Part shown: one piece after another, positions 30,813 to 39,908 of the stretch
Layout: each line of letters begins with the position of its first letter
How positions within the stretch are numbered: the first letter of the stretch is position 1
Origin: Clostridia bacterium
Lineage (GTDB): Bacteria; Bacillota; Clostridia; RGIG7378
Length of the DNA stretch: 64,000 nucleotides
Assembly: GCA_017559445.1 (NCBI GenBank)
Contig: JAFYSJ010000019.1
Location: 1-64,000, forward strand
Direction: 5' to 3'
Made by a program: the position numbers and the translations under genes
The notes under the pieces: generated by a model
Told to the model about the DNA's origin: nothing
Seen by the model: the letters and a program-made list of their open reading frames with translations, nothing else
The model's database searches: none

Positions 30813-32909
30813 ATGAAAAACAAGTATTTTAGCTTCAAATTGTTTATGGAAACCATGAGGCAGTTTAGATTGCCAGCATGGATTATGACAGGTATCCTTT
30901 GCGTTATTACAGCAACTACAGACTTTATTGTTACAATAAATGGTGCATATGCTGATAATTCATTGCCAGCTATTACAGAGTTTGTGCCTGGACTTTGGGT
31001 ATATATGTATGTTGCTCCTGTGGTTTTGACATTTTTGGCCTTTGATTTTCTAAATAGCAGAAGTCATAGCGACTTTTACCACAGTTTGCCTAACACAAGA
31101 CAGTCTATTTTCTTGTCCAGAATGGCTGCGGTAATGGCAATGACAGTTGGTGGAATCCTTTGTTCATGTGTTGTGTCCTTGTTTGGTAGACTTGTTTGGT
31201 CGCTTCCAATTAACATGGGATCCTATGGTTACATTATCCTCTTTAGCATAGCAGCGTCTACTGTTATGGCAGGTGGTGTGTCTTTGGCAAAGGCAATTAC
31301 TGGTACAAAATTGTCAAATATAGTTGCTGTTTTACTGATTTTGTATTTCCCTAGACTTGTACTTTTTATACTTGCCAGCTTTATTGAAAGTGTGGCACCA
31401 GTTTTGGTCACATCTTCCATGGGATTTTGGTTCAGCTTTAGATATAACCTTGCCTTTGCTCCAATTGGTTTTATTGAAATGGGAGACAAGATTATGTCCT
31501 ATGGGCCTAGCATTATTTATTCTTTGGCTCTGGGTTTGGCATATGCAGCATTTGGACTTTGGGCATTTGTTTGCAGACGTAGTGAGACTGCAGATAAGGC
31601 CGCTCCAAACAAAAAGCTTCATAGAGCATACGCATTAGCCTTGGCAACACCTTTGTCACTTGTGATTACTAATACAATCGTTGATTGGAACAACTGGTAT
31701 TTTGGCGTTTTTTCAATGATCATTTCATTGGCAGTTCTTAATTTCATTATCTACATGGTATATGAAATGGTGACTATCAAGAACTTTAAGAGAGCCTTTA
31801 GTGCTTTGCCAGCACTGCTTATTTTGGGAGTAGTTTGCATTGGACTTTCCATTGGTGCAAAGAGTATTGCTCGAGCAGCCATGAACAATGTGCCAGAAAG
31901 GGAAGATATCAAAGGCGTGTATATCTCCACAGATACTACTTTCTTAGGAAATTTGTATTCCATAACTCCTACATATAATGAGATTTTGCAGGATAAGGCT
32001 TTTATTACTAACGACGAGTTCCTGGACTTAACACATAAGATATTAAAGAGAGATATTAAGTCTATTAAGGATGGTGCATATACAGGATATCCTCAGATTG
32101 TGGTCAAATTTGTTTTGAAAAATGGCAAAACAGTAACAAGACAAATTGATGTTACTGCTGAAATTGATCAGTATAAGACTGCACTTTTGGAAGATGTGGA
32201 GTACAAAAAAGCTTCTGCTGCATATCCAACTAATAAACAGATTAAGGGTGCTTCTTTAAATGGTATGGATTCAGACATGTTAATGGATAAGTTGATACCC
32301 ACATTCCTCGGTGAACTTGGAGACAGGACAGATGAGGAAAGAATCGATTATTTCAATAGCTTTTATAATTCTGAGCCACTTGGATATTTGGGAGTATATG
32401 GCTATCTTGATTTAGAGGCATTTGATAATCACTACCATTTGAACATGTATGTTCCCGAGACTACACAGAAGATGATCGACATAATGTACGAAAGTGATAT
32501 TAATGTTGTTAAGGAACTTTTGCAGGGATTTGTGGACGGTAATCTGCCTGATAACTACAGTATGAATGTTGGTTGGTACGAAATTAGTAACAACAAAATC
32601 AAAGCCTTAGAGAACATGTACTACAATAACTACATAGAATACTATGACGATTCTTATCTTTATGAGGAGTCTAAGACTTATGCTCCTGAGAAAATAGAAG
32701 AGATTGGATATGTTTCTAACCTTCTTTTGAACGACTTAACCAAGGCTGAGTTGGCAGATGGAACTGTAATTGTAAGCATTTCCATTTGGGGATCTAACCA
32801 TATAACAGGAAAATATGAGTCAAGAGAGATATTTATTCAGTGCACAGAGGAACTTGCAAAGCTTTGCGAAGATTTGCAAAAACTTTGGAGCGATAGATAT
32901 GGATACTAA
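30813..32909 (+). CDS. ABC-2 type transporter permease with a large extracytoplasmic C-terminal region
   Basis: The protein has 698 residues. Residues 15-350 contain about eight membrane helices, with FDFLNSRSHSDFYHSLP near the start, the typical opening of clostridial ABC-2 permeases under GntR/YtrA control. Residues 360-698 are soluble, rich in acidic and Tyr residues, and predicted outside the membrane (DUF6449-like pattern). It is the partner of the ATPase upstream (gap 10 bases). The large outer domain may bind the substrate. Confidence 0.82.
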   Translation: MKNKYFSFKLFMETMRQFRLPAWIMTGILCVITATTDFIVTINGAYADNSLPAITEFVPGLWVYMYVAPVVLTFLAFDFLNSRSHSDFYHSLPNTRQSIFLSRMAAVMAMTVGGILCSCVVSLFGRLVWSLPINMGSYGYIILFSIAASTVMAGGVSLAKAITGTKLSNIVAVLLILYFPRLVLFILASFIESVAPVLVTSSMGFWFSFRYNLAFAPIGFIEMGDKIMSYGPSIIYSLALGLAYAAFGLWAFVCRRSETADKAAPNKKLHRAYALALATPLSLVITNTIVDWNNWYFGVFSMIISLAVLNFIIYMVYEMVTIKNFKRAFSALPALLILGVVCIGLSIGAKSIARAAMNNVPEREDIKGVYISTDTTFLGNLYSITPTYNEILQDKAFITNDEFLDLTHKILKRDIKSIKDGAYTGYPQIVVKFVLKNGKTVTRQIDVTAEIDQYKTALLEDVEYKKASAAYPTNKQIKGASLNGMDSDMLMDKLIPTFLGELGDRTDEERIDYFNSFYNSEPLGYLGVYGYLDLEAFDNHYHLNMYVPETTQKMIDIMYESDINVVKELLQGFVDGNLPDNYSMNVGWYEISNNKIKALENMYYNNYIEYYDDSYLYEESKTYAPEKIEEIGYVSNLLLNDLTKAELADGTVIVSISIWGSNHITGKYESREIFIQCTEELAKLCEDLQKLWSDRYGY

Positions 32910-32953
32910 GTCAACTTTCTGTACAATCTAAGTAAATAATGGTAACATTACAG

Positions 32954-32977
32954 GCGGAATCCAAGGGTTCCGCTTTT
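32954..32977 (+). terminator. Terminator between the ABC operon and pepD
   Basis: GCGGAATCC / GGGTTCCGC (one G-U pair) with a minimal loop, followed by TTTTG. It ends 16 bases before the pepD start, with the SD GGAGG directly after. Confidence 0.7.
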
Positions 32978-32992
32978 GTATTTGGAGGAAAT

Positions 32993-34456
32993 ATGAACTA
33001 CGTTATTAAGGGCTACGAGCCACAGAAGTTATTCCAGTATTTTGAGGACATTACAGCTATTCCTAGAGGATCTTCTAACGAGGAAGCTGTTGCACAATAT
33101 GTTATTGATTTCGCTAAGGCAAGAGGTTTAGAGGTTCACACAGACAGCTATCACAACGTTATCATCAAGAAGGCTGCTACAGCTGGTATGGAGGATTCTG
33201 CTCCAGTTATGCTCCAGGGTCACTTGGATATGGTAAATGAGACAGCTCCAGGATATGATCACGATTGGGACACAACTGGTCCAATTATCCAGATTTCTGA
33301 CGATGGTATCATTTCCGCAGATGGTACAACTCTGGGCGCAGACAATGGCGCTGCGGTGGCAATCATGCTTGCAGTTTTGGACGATGAGACAGCTAGGCAC
33401 CCTGCTTTGGAGTGCGTATTCACAGTTCAGGAGGAGACAGGCCTTACAGGTGCTAAGACAGTAGATTGCTCACTTTTGAATGCTCGTCGTATGATTAACC
33501 TTGACTCTGAAGAAGAGGGAGTGCTCACAGTGTCCTGTGCAGGTGGCGTTAGAGCAGATATTGTTGCTAAAGAGCCAGTAGATGGCGGTGAGGTATCTGG
33601 AGTATTGGTAGAGGTTAGCGTAACAGGCCTTAAGGGTGGCCATTCTGGTGCAGATATTCACCTTGAGAGAGGCAATGCTAACAAAATCATGGGTAGAACT
33701 CTTAATGCAATTGCTAAGGTTTTGCCAGGTCTTAACGTTGTTTCTATTAATGGTGGTTCTAAGGATAACGCAATTACTAGAGAGTGTTTTGCTAAGGTTT
33801 TGGTTCCTTGCAACAATTGTGCTAACAAGTTGCTTAACACAGTAGCTGATGTTCAGGGAGAGGTATCTAAGGAGTTGGCAGACACAGATGCTGGCGTTCT
33901 AGTTGCAGCAAATATTGTTGGCGAACATACAGCAAATGTTATTGCTAAGAATGTGGCTACAGCATTTATTAAGTTCATGTATATGGTTCCCAATGGTCCT
34001 TCCATGCGTAACCCAATGCTCAACGATTTTGTTATTACATCTTCTAACTTGGGTGTAGTTAATGCAGATGCTACAAGTGTTAAGTGCACATGTTCCTTAC
34101 GCAGTTCTGTACTTTCTCAGCTTGAGAATTCTAAGACGATTTTGTCGGATTTTGCAGGTCTTTTGGGAATGAGTGTAAACTACAGAGAACAGTATCCAGG
34201 ATGGGCATATAACGCAAATTCTGAGCTCAGAGAAATCATTTGCGCCACATACAAGGATATGTTTGGTAAGGAAATGAAGGCAGAGGCAATTCACGCAGGA
34301 CTTGAGTGCGGACTCTTCTGTGAAAAGCTTCCAGGTCTTGATCCAGTAGCTATGGGACCTTGGCTTACAAATGTTCACACACCAGATGAAACATTGGATG
34401 CAAACTCCTTTGCTAGAACATACAAGCTTATTTTGGAGGTTCTTGCTAGACTATGA
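32993..34456 (+). CDS. pepD: Aminoacyl-histidine dipeptidase (PepD-like, M20 family)
   Basis: The protein has 487 residues. It is an M20 metallopeptidase with QGHLDMV (metal His/Asp), ADNGAAVA, VQEETGLTGAK (catalytic and metal Glu), LDSEEEGVL and KGGHSGADIH. The family hydrolyses Xaa-His and other dipeptides with two Zn ions. The ATG 32993 follows GGAGG. The upstream in-frame extension crosses the terminator hairpin and is rejected. Its last codons overlap the start of the histidine-phosphatase gene. Confidence 0.94.
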   Translation: MNYVIKGYEPQKLFQYFEDITAIPRGSSNEEAVAQYVIDFAKARGLEVHTDSYHNVIIKKAATAGMEDSAPVMLQGHLDMVNETAPGYDHDWDTTGPIIQISDDGIISADGTTLGADNGAAVAIMLAVLDDETARHPALECVFTVQEETGLTGAKTVDCSLLNARRMINLDSEEEGVLTVSCAGGVRADIVAKEPVDGGEVSGVLVEVSVTGLKGGHSGADIHLERGNANKIMGRTLNAIAKVLPGLNVVSINGGSKDNAITRECFAKVLVPCNNCANKLLNTVADVQGEVSKELADTDAGVLVAANIVGEHTANVIAKNVATAFIKFMYMVPNGPSMRNPMLNDFVITSSNLGVVNADATSVKCTCSLRSSVLSQLENSKTILSDFAGLLGMSVNYREQYPGWAYNANSELREIICATYKDMFGKEMKAEAIHAGLECGLFCEKLPGLDPVAMGPWLTNVHTPDETLDANSFARTYKLILEVLARL

Positions 34457-35070
34457 TTCACTTGTACATCATGCGCCACACAGAAACTGAGTGGAACGTT
34501 GCCAAGAGAATGCAGGGTAGAGGTGATTCTCCAATTACCGAAAGAGGTTACCAGTTGGCTCAGGAGCTTCATGATAAGATGGCAGACCTTGAATTTGACA
34601 AGGTGTATGCAAGTCCTATGTTTAGAGCTCAAGAGACAGCACGTATTGCCTTTGGTGATAGATACGATATAACTGTTGATGACAGATTGGCTGAGATGGA
34701 CTTTGGCGATTTAGACGGTGCACATATGCCAACAGTTAAAGAAACAATGCCAGAATTGGCAGATGCTCTTTGGGTACACCCCGAAAATTATGTTCCTCTT
34801 GGAAATGGTGAAACATATGAGCAACTTATGGCTAGAACAAAGGATTTCCTTGATTATATTGCTAATCAGTATAGCGAATTTGAGGGGGAGGACGAGCCAG
34901 ATGTAAATGTGGCAGTTGTATCCCACTCAGTATTGTTACATAGCTTCTGGACAGTTATTGAAGAGCTTCCAGTTAAGCTCTTTAGAGGAAGAAGTCCTGT
35001 AAAGCAGTGTTCTATTACTCATGCAGTATACTTCGGTGGTAGATGGCATTTAGTTTGTTATGGTAAGTAA
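34453..35070 (+). CDS. Histidine phosphatase (phosphoglycerate-mutase-like) family protein
   Basis: The protein has 205 residues with the RHTETEWN catalytic His motif at residue 8, RMQGRGDSPITERG, a Glu in MDFGDLDG, and SHSVLLHSF with the second His. Members dephosphorylate diverse small molecules; the substrate is unknown. The start overlaps the pepD stop by 4 bases (ATGA), so the two are co-translated. A terminator follows directly. Confidence 0.9.
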   Translation: MIHLYIMRHTETEWNVAKRMQGRGDSPITERGYQLAQELHDKMADLEFDKVYASPMFRAQETARIAFGDRYDITVDDRLAEMDFGDLDGAHMPTVKETMPELADALWVHPENYVPLGNGETYEQLMARTKDFLDYIANQYSEFEGEDEPDVNVAVVSHSVLLHSFWTVIEELPVKLFRGRSPVKQCSITHAVYFGGRWHLVCYGK

Positions 35071-35094
35071 AAAAGGAGCGAAAGCTCCTTTTTT
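35071..35094 (+). terminator. Terminator of pepD-histidine phosphatase
   Basis: AAAAGGAGC-GAAA-GCTCCTTTT with a GNRA-like loop and six T in a row. Confidence 0.92.
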
Positions 35095-35227
35095 AGTGTT
35101 TGGTGTTTATCCATTACTTTGGAACGACCCAAAGTAATCAAAAGTCGCCCGCTACTTCCGAAGCGCGGGAGGCACGGTTCGCAAACTTCGTTTGCAGTGT
35201 TTAGTGACTGTCACTTTGTTCCAATGG
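35094..35227. repeat. Mixed repeat region: heptamers and long hairpins
   Basis: It starts with TAGTGTTTGGTGTTTA, followed by a perfect 10-bp hairpin ATTACTTTGG / CCAAAGTAAT, a GC-rich hairpin near 35146-35172, GCAAAC-TTC-GTTTGC, and another TAGTGTTTAGTG-like piece at 35196-35207. It ends with the CCAATGGTCATTT core at 35220-35232. No coding sequence is seen. Confidence 0.65.
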
Positions 35228-35307
35228 TCATTTCACTAGAACGCAACGCGTTCGTTTCGCTAGCAACGCAGTTGCGGCCACTAGCACCAACGGTGCGGTT
35301 ACTGGTT
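35228..35307 (-). repeat. Short-palindrome array at the 3' end of the GH18-like gene
   Basis: Read on the minus strand, right after the stop codon: CAGTAACC, then GCACC-GTT-GGTGC-TAGTGG, GCAAC-TGC-GTTGC-TAGCG and AACGCGTT with TAGTG. The first two stems are identical to units of the array at 46777-47190. The orientation follows the upstream gene. Confidence 0.75.
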
Positions 35308-36943
35308 AAAAAAAGCTTTCAATAAACTCTCTAAAGATTTCAGCGGATTCACCACGGGAGATAGTAGGATTGTTGGATGTTACCCACTCGTCATCAGCAA
35401 CGTATGTATCGTTGGACATGTATGTTGCAAGTGCTGTGAGCAACTTGGCCATATCTTCACGAGTTACATTTGATTCTGGATTTGTAGCCATGTTGCTATC
35501 TGCAGAGATAAGACCCTTCTCAATGGCCCAATCAATAATTGGTGCATAGTATGCATCCTTATCTACTTGAGGTGCAGGTGTAACTACTACAACATCCTCT
35601 GTAACATCAGTAGTAACATCATCTGTAACATCTGTTGTTGACTCAGGTGTGGTTGTAGGGATATCTACAGGCAAATACTTGATGTTAAGATCCAAGTTGT
35701 AAGCCTCAGTAGTAAGTCTGCAAACTGCAGCTAATGCCTCTCTATTAGTCAATGCTCTTTCTACATAAAAGAAACCATCGCCGTCCATATCGAACAAACC
35801 TCTTGCAGTACAATACTGGATAGCATCGCAGTACTTAGAATTCATAATATCTCCAAAGCTAACATTTACGTAGTAAGCAGAGAAGAAACCTTCGTTATAC
35901 ATTACGTGATAATAGAGGTTATCGTCGGATCTGTTAAAGTTAGAAAGTGTAACAGGGAAGATGTCATCGCCAATTGTACATACAACGATAATTCTATCTC
36001 TGTCGTATTCTCCCAAATCATACATTGGGAATGCAGCCATATCGCCCTTTACGATGATGTTAATACCATTTTCAAATACGTATATCATGATGGATGTCAT
36101 TTGACTTACAGCAGAGTTGGAGGAATATCCAACTACACCAAGTCCACCAAGTCCGTTTGCGTAGGCAACAGAACTAATATCTGCAGCAAGTTCGGCATTA
36201 ACTTCTGTAGCTGACAAGATAAAGTTCATTGAAGCAGCAGACAAGCCGTATTCCAAATATGTATTAATGGAGGCAGACATGAGATCACCAGTAGCCTGCT
36301 GGTCATAGCCAAAGCCCATAATATTGAAGTAATCAATATTATCCTTAAGAGCACCTACAGAAGTAAGATCTAAGCTGTTACCCTCGTGGGAAAGTGTAAG
36401 GGATACAGTGTATTCTTTATCTGAAGCAGACTTTTTGGATTCGAAAATGTTGTTAAGAGCCTTACAAAGGCTAGCAAAGTTAACAGATGTGGGGCCTGCA
36501 ACATAAAGATCGATGCCGTCCAATTCAGCATTATCTACTAATTTAAAAATTTCTTGAGAAAACTTGTTAATTCTAGATACGTAGGCAGAGGATTCAACAT
36601 ATGATTCCCATCCAACTACGCCAAGTACGCAAATGTTAACCTTAAGATTAGGGTGATCTTTCTTAAAATCCTTGGCCTTTGCCATGGCTTGCTGAACATT
36701 TAATCCAGGAATGGCAGAGGAAATGGATCCATCGGAAGAGACCTTGAGAATCATAAGGTTAACATCAGTAATACCCTTGAAAGTGGCAGAACTATCCTCA
36801 AAGTTATCAATGTATGCAATATAACGATTGCCACTGTCTGCCATAGTATTCTTGTTAAAAAGATTTGCGCCAAGAATACATAGACCAATAACTAGGATGG
36901 CCGATGCGATAAATATTAATGCTTTGCGGTAAGTTCTGTTCAT
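35306..36943 (-). CDS. Membrane-anchored GH18-like pseudoenzyme with SLH-like repeats
   Basis: The protein has 545 residues: an N-terminal transmembrane anchor (8-28), a GH18-type barrel (about 38-330), a Thr/Val/Asp linker (about 445-470) and two stretches resembling S-layer homology repeats (about 385-435 and 478-540, with AIQYCTARGLFD and IDWAIEKGLIS). In active GH18 enzymes the motif is DxxDxDxE. Here it reads DGIDLYVA (142-149), with Tyr and Ala in place of the third Asp and the catalytic Glu, so no chitinase or muramidase activity is expected. It probably binds wall glycans. It follows glgA by 9 bases, probably in one transcript. Confidence 0.65.
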   Translation of the reverse strand: MNRTYRKALIFIASAILVIGLCILGANLFNKNTMADSGNRYIAYIDNFEDSSATFKGITDVNLMILKVSSDGSISSAIPGLNVQQAMAKAKDFKKDHPNLKVNICVLGVVGWESYVESSAYVSRINKFSQEIFKLVDNAELDGIDLYVAGPTSVNFASLCKALNNIFESKKSASDKEYTVSLTLSHEGNSLDLTSVGALKDNIDYFNIMGFGYDQQATGDLMSASINTYLEYGLSAASMNFILSATEVNAELAADISSVAYANGLGGLGVVGYSSNSAVSQMTSIMIYVFENGINIIVKGDMAAFPMYDLGEYDRDRIIVVCTIGDDIFPVTLSNFNRSDDNLYYHVMYNEGFFSAYYVNVSFGDIMNSKYCDAIQYCTARGLFDMDGDGFFYVERALTNREALAAVCRLTTEAYNLDLNIKYLPVDIPTTTPESTTDVTDDVTTDVTEDVVVVTPAPQVDKDAYYAPIIDWAIEKGLISADSNMATNPESNVTREDMAKLLTALATYMSNDTYVADDEWVTSNNPTISRGESAEIFREFIESFF

Positions 36944-36952
36944 CTAAACACC

Positions 36953-38515
36953 TTATCTAATAGAATTATACAAATCGATGTACTTCTGTGCAGATACAGT
37001 CCAGCTGTAGTCCATCTCCATAGCTCTCTGCTGAAGCTTAGGCCATGTGCCGTACTGATCATAGTAGAAGCTAACTGCTCTCCAGAGTGTGTTGAGCATG
37101 TCATGTGCGTTAAAGTTACGGAAGGAGAATCCGTTACCTGTGTCAGAAATAGGATCATAGGACTTAACTGTGTCATTAAGGCCACCTGTCTCACGAACCA
37201 ATGGAATAGTACCATAGCGAAGAGCAAAGAGCTGAGATAATCCGCAGGGCTCGAAGAGAGAAGGCATCATAAGAATGTCGGAACCAGCATAAATCTGACG
37301 AGAAAGAGCATCATTGTACATGAGGTTAGCAGAGAATCTGCCTGGCCAACGCTCCTGTGCCTTGCGCATAAGGTCCTCGTACTGCTGATCACCTGTGCCA
37401 AGAACTACGAAGCAAAGGTTTGTGCTCATGATATCTTCCATAACGTTCTCGATAAGGTCAAGACCCTTCTGAGAAGTAAGTCTAGAGATAATGGAAACCA
37501 CTGGTCTAGGTCTATTGGCTGGATCTGTGTAAGCCTCGTTGAAACGCTTGAGAGCTGCCTTATATCTAGCTGCAGAACCCTTACCGGAACCCTTGCCACA
37601 ACCCTTAGCAATTGTGAGAGCATCCTGATACATCTCTTCGGAAACACCGATATCCAAACCAAGCTGCTTAGCAAGCTCACACTTGTTAAGGAACTTGTAC
37701 ATCATGGACTGAGAATCGTAGTTGAACCAAATCTTAGTATCGTTCTCAGGGTTATATGCGTCATTATCGATACCATTTACGATACCAACAAGGTCCCAAG
37801 CTCTGCGACGAATAAGTCCATCAAGATTCTCACCGAAGAACTCTGTCTTAATCTCCTCGGCATATGTGGGGGATACAGTTGTGATCTTGTCTGCAAAGTT
37901 AAGACCACCCTTAAGGAAGTTGATGCAGTTGTTGAACTCTACACCACCATCACGGAACCACTCCCAGCCAAGACCGAGAAGGTTATGGATGTTCTCCTTG
38001 GGGAAAATACCCTGGAACTTAAGATTATGAATAGTAAGAACAGAAGATGCACCATTGCACCAAATGTTGTTGCTTGCTGTTGTACGCATGAACATAGCTG
38101 TCATAGCTGTCTGCCAGTCATTCAAGTGAATAATCTCTGGAGCGAACTGAACAACGGGAAGGAAGTCCAAGATAGCCTTGGAGAAGAATGCAAATCTCTC
38201 ACCGTCATCAAAGTAACCATAGAGACCTGGACGCTTGAAATACTGCTCGTTATCGAGGAAGTAGTATGTAACGCCATCCTGGTAAATAGAGAAGATACCG
38301 CAGTACTGATGTCTCCAGCCTACATCACTATATGTAAAACCTACAAATTCCATAGCTTCCTGATACTTAGCAGGAATGTCTGAATAACGAGGAAGTACAA
38401 CTCTAACGTCGTGTCCAGCCAAAGCGAGAGCCTTAGGCAAAGAGCCAGCTACGTCAGCAAGGCCGCCAGTTTTGATAAAAGGATATACTTCTGATGCCGC
38501 AAAGAGAATCTTCAT
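36953..38515 (-). CDS. glgA: Glycogen synthase (ADP-glucose)
   Basis: The protein has 520 residues, GT5 family. It has KTGGLADVAGSLPKAL near the N-terminus (ADP-glucose binding), HLNDWQTAM, and the C-terminal MPSLFEPCGLSQL and ETGGLNDTV. It elongates alpha-1,4-glucan from ADP-glucose for glycogen storage. An insertion rich in Gly/Lys (about 295-305, CGKGSGKGS) is unusual. AGGAGG lies before the ATG. No other glg gene is in the window; its downstream neighbour is the GH18-like wall protein. Confidence 0.95.
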   Translation of the reverse strand: MKILFAASEVYPFIKTGGLADVAGSLPKALALAGHDVRVVLPRYSDIPAKYQEAMEFVGFTYSDVGWRHQYCGIFSIYQDGVTYYFLDNEQYFKRPGLYGYFDDGERFAFFSKAILDFLPVVQFAPEIIHLNDWQTAMTAMFMRTTASNNIWCNGASSVLTIHNLKFQGIFPKENIHNLLGLGWEWFRDGGVEFNNCINFLKGGLNFADKITTVSPTYAEEIKTEFFGENLDGLIRRRAWDLVGIVNGIDNDAYNPENDTKIWFNYDSQSMMYKFLNKCELAKQLGLDIGVSEEMYQDALTIAKGCGKGSGKGSAARYKAALKRFNEAYTDPANRPRPVVSIISRLTSQKGLDLIENVMEDIMSTNLCFVVLGTGDQQYEDLMRKAQERWPGRFSANLMYNDALSRQIYAGSDILMMPSLFEPCGLSQLFALRYGTIPLVRETGGLNDTVKSYDPISDTGNGFSFRNFNAHDMLNTLWRAVSFYYDQYGTWPKLQQRAMEMDYSWTVSAQKYIDLYNSIR

Positions 38516-38561
38516 AAAATCTGCCTCCTAAATGTGTGTGTGACTAAAGCACAAAAGGACC

Positions 38562-38590
38562 TTGGTCATATGATAAGTCCATGCTATAAT
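38562..38590 (+). promoter_or_regulatory. Promoter upstream of the TSCPD gene
   Basis: TTGGTC, a 17-base spacer and TATAAT. It lies in the divergent region between glgA and the TSCPD gene. Confidence 0.6.
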
Positions 38591-38676
38591 ACGTGTAACA
38601 TTATACATTACATTGGCCTACTTATAAAGGGTATTTATAGAGTATTTTTAATAAGTATGGCGAAATAGGAGTTTTT

Positions 38677-38928
38677 ATGGCAGTACACGAGTATAAGACT
38701 AAGGGAACATGTGCATCTAGAATTGTTGTTGACGTTGATAACGGCATCGTAAACGAGGTTCGTTTTATCGGTGGTTGCATGGGCAACACTCAGGGTGTAG
38801 CTAAGCTTGCACAGGGTATGGCAGTTGAGCAGGTAATTGATAGACTTTCTGGCATTCAGTGCGGTGCTAAGGGTACATCTTGTCCAGATCAGTTGGCACA
38901 GGCTCTTAAGTCCATTGCACAGGCTTAA
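38677..38928 (+). CDS. TSCPD-domain protein (TIGR03905 family)
   Basis: The protein has 83 residues: a TSCPD domain with GTCASRI, FIGGCMGNTQGVAKL and the C-terminal GTSCPDQLAQAL. The conserved Cys residues suggest metal binding. The domain is also found at the C-terminus of class II ribonucleotide reductases, but its stand-alone role is unknown. TAGGAG lies before the ATG. Confidence 0.9.
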   Translation: MAVHEYKTKGTCASRIVVDVDNGIVNEVRFIGGCMGNTQGVAKLAQGMAVEQVIDRLSGIQCGAKGTSCPDQLAQALKSIAQA

Positions 38929-39041
38929 ACCCATTGATTTTCAAGGGTTTGTTGAATAAACCCTATGTTGAAATGGGATAATAGTTGTTGTAAAATATTT
39001 AGATTAACAGAGATATTTTTTATTTTGAAAGGAGTACTATT

Positions 39042-39389
39042 ATGTTGTTTGACATTTTTGAAGCTAGAAGATTAGAGCGTGAGAGACAGGCTAGAAGAGA
39101 GGCTATTGGTAACGTAGCAGCTGGTGTTGCAATTGGCGCTGTTGTTGGTGCTGCTCTTGGTATTTTGTTTGCTCCTCAGTCTGGTGCTGAGACAAGAGCT
39201 GACATTGCAGAGGCTAGCAAGGAGGTTCTTGAGTCTGCTAAGGAGACAGTTAAGAACGCTGCAGAGGTAGCTAAGGATAAGCTTAGAGATGTTTGTCAGT
39301 ACACATGTGACATTGGCAACCTTGACGATATCTTCGAGGGTATTGATGAGGACGATCTTATTACAGATTCCTGTGAGGAAGAGGCTTAA
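39042..39389 (+). CDS. YtxH-like small membrane protein
   Basis: The protein has 115 residues. The glycine-zipper helix (residues 24-45, GVAIGAVVGAALGILFAP) followed by QSGAETR is the YtxH signature. After it comes a Lys/Glu amphipathic helix and a very acidic Cys-containing tail. YtxH-family proteins are linked to general stress, without a known biochemical role. The next two genes also encode single-helix proteins, apparently one operon. Confidence 0.8.
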   Translation: MLFDIFEARRLERERQARREAIGNVAAGVAIGAVVGAALGILFAPQSGAETRADIAEASKEVLESAKETVKNAAEVAKDKLRDVCQYTCDIGNLDDIFEGIDEDDLITDSCEEEA

Positions 39390-39421
39390 TTCGTTAGTTT
39401 TCTAACTAGGAGTTATTTATT

Positions 39422-39883
39422 ATGAATAATCTTGTATTATCTTCCAACGTTATTACTATTGACGTTGATTTACTCATGAAATACGTTTGCACAACAGTGT
39501 ATATCCTTGTTGGTATTGCTCTTATTGTGCTTCTGATTAAGGCTATTAAGGTTGTTGGTAACGTTAACAAGCTCCTTAAGGACAATCAGGAGAATATCAC
39601 AGGTACTATCAATAACTTGCCAGCAATTACTGACAATGTTAAGGATATTACAGACACAGTTAAGGAGGTTGGCGATTCCGTTAAGGGTGTTGCTAATTCT
39701 GCTTGCTCTGCTGTAACTAGTGTTGCAGACACAGTTGGTAATTTCTCTGTAACAGTTAACAAGGCAGCTAACAAGACAAGCCTTGTTTCTTCCGTTATTT
39801 CTTTCTTGACTATGGCTAAGCCTTACATTGTTAGAGCAGTTAAGCGTTCTCGCCGTCAGTCTCGCAAGGCAGCAGAGGAATAA
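39422..39883 (+). CDS. DUF948-like membrane protein
   Basis: The protein has 153 residues. One transmembrane helix (about 20-42) is followed by an amphipathic region with repeated 'I.N...ITDNVKDITDTVKEVGDSVKGV' heptad-like spacing, as in DUF948/YtxG-type proteins, and a basic C-terminal tail. YtxG and YtxH are neighbours in Bacillus, which supports the pairing here. Function unknown. Confidence 0.65.
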   Translation: MNNLVLSSNVITIDVDLLMKYVCTTVYILVGIALIVLLIKAIKVVGNVNKLLKDNQENITGTINNLPAITDNVKDITDTVKEVGDSVKGVANSACSAVTSVADTVGNFSVTVNKAANKTSLVSSVISFLTMAKPYIVRAVKRSRRQSRKAAEE

Positions 39884-39908
39884 GATTCATTAGGAGGCAT
39901 TTTTTATC

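Noticed and set aside
38927-38950. Terminator after the TSCPD gene
   Set aside because: AAACCC/GGGTTT can pair but the stem is weak and lacks a T-tract, so it was not listed.
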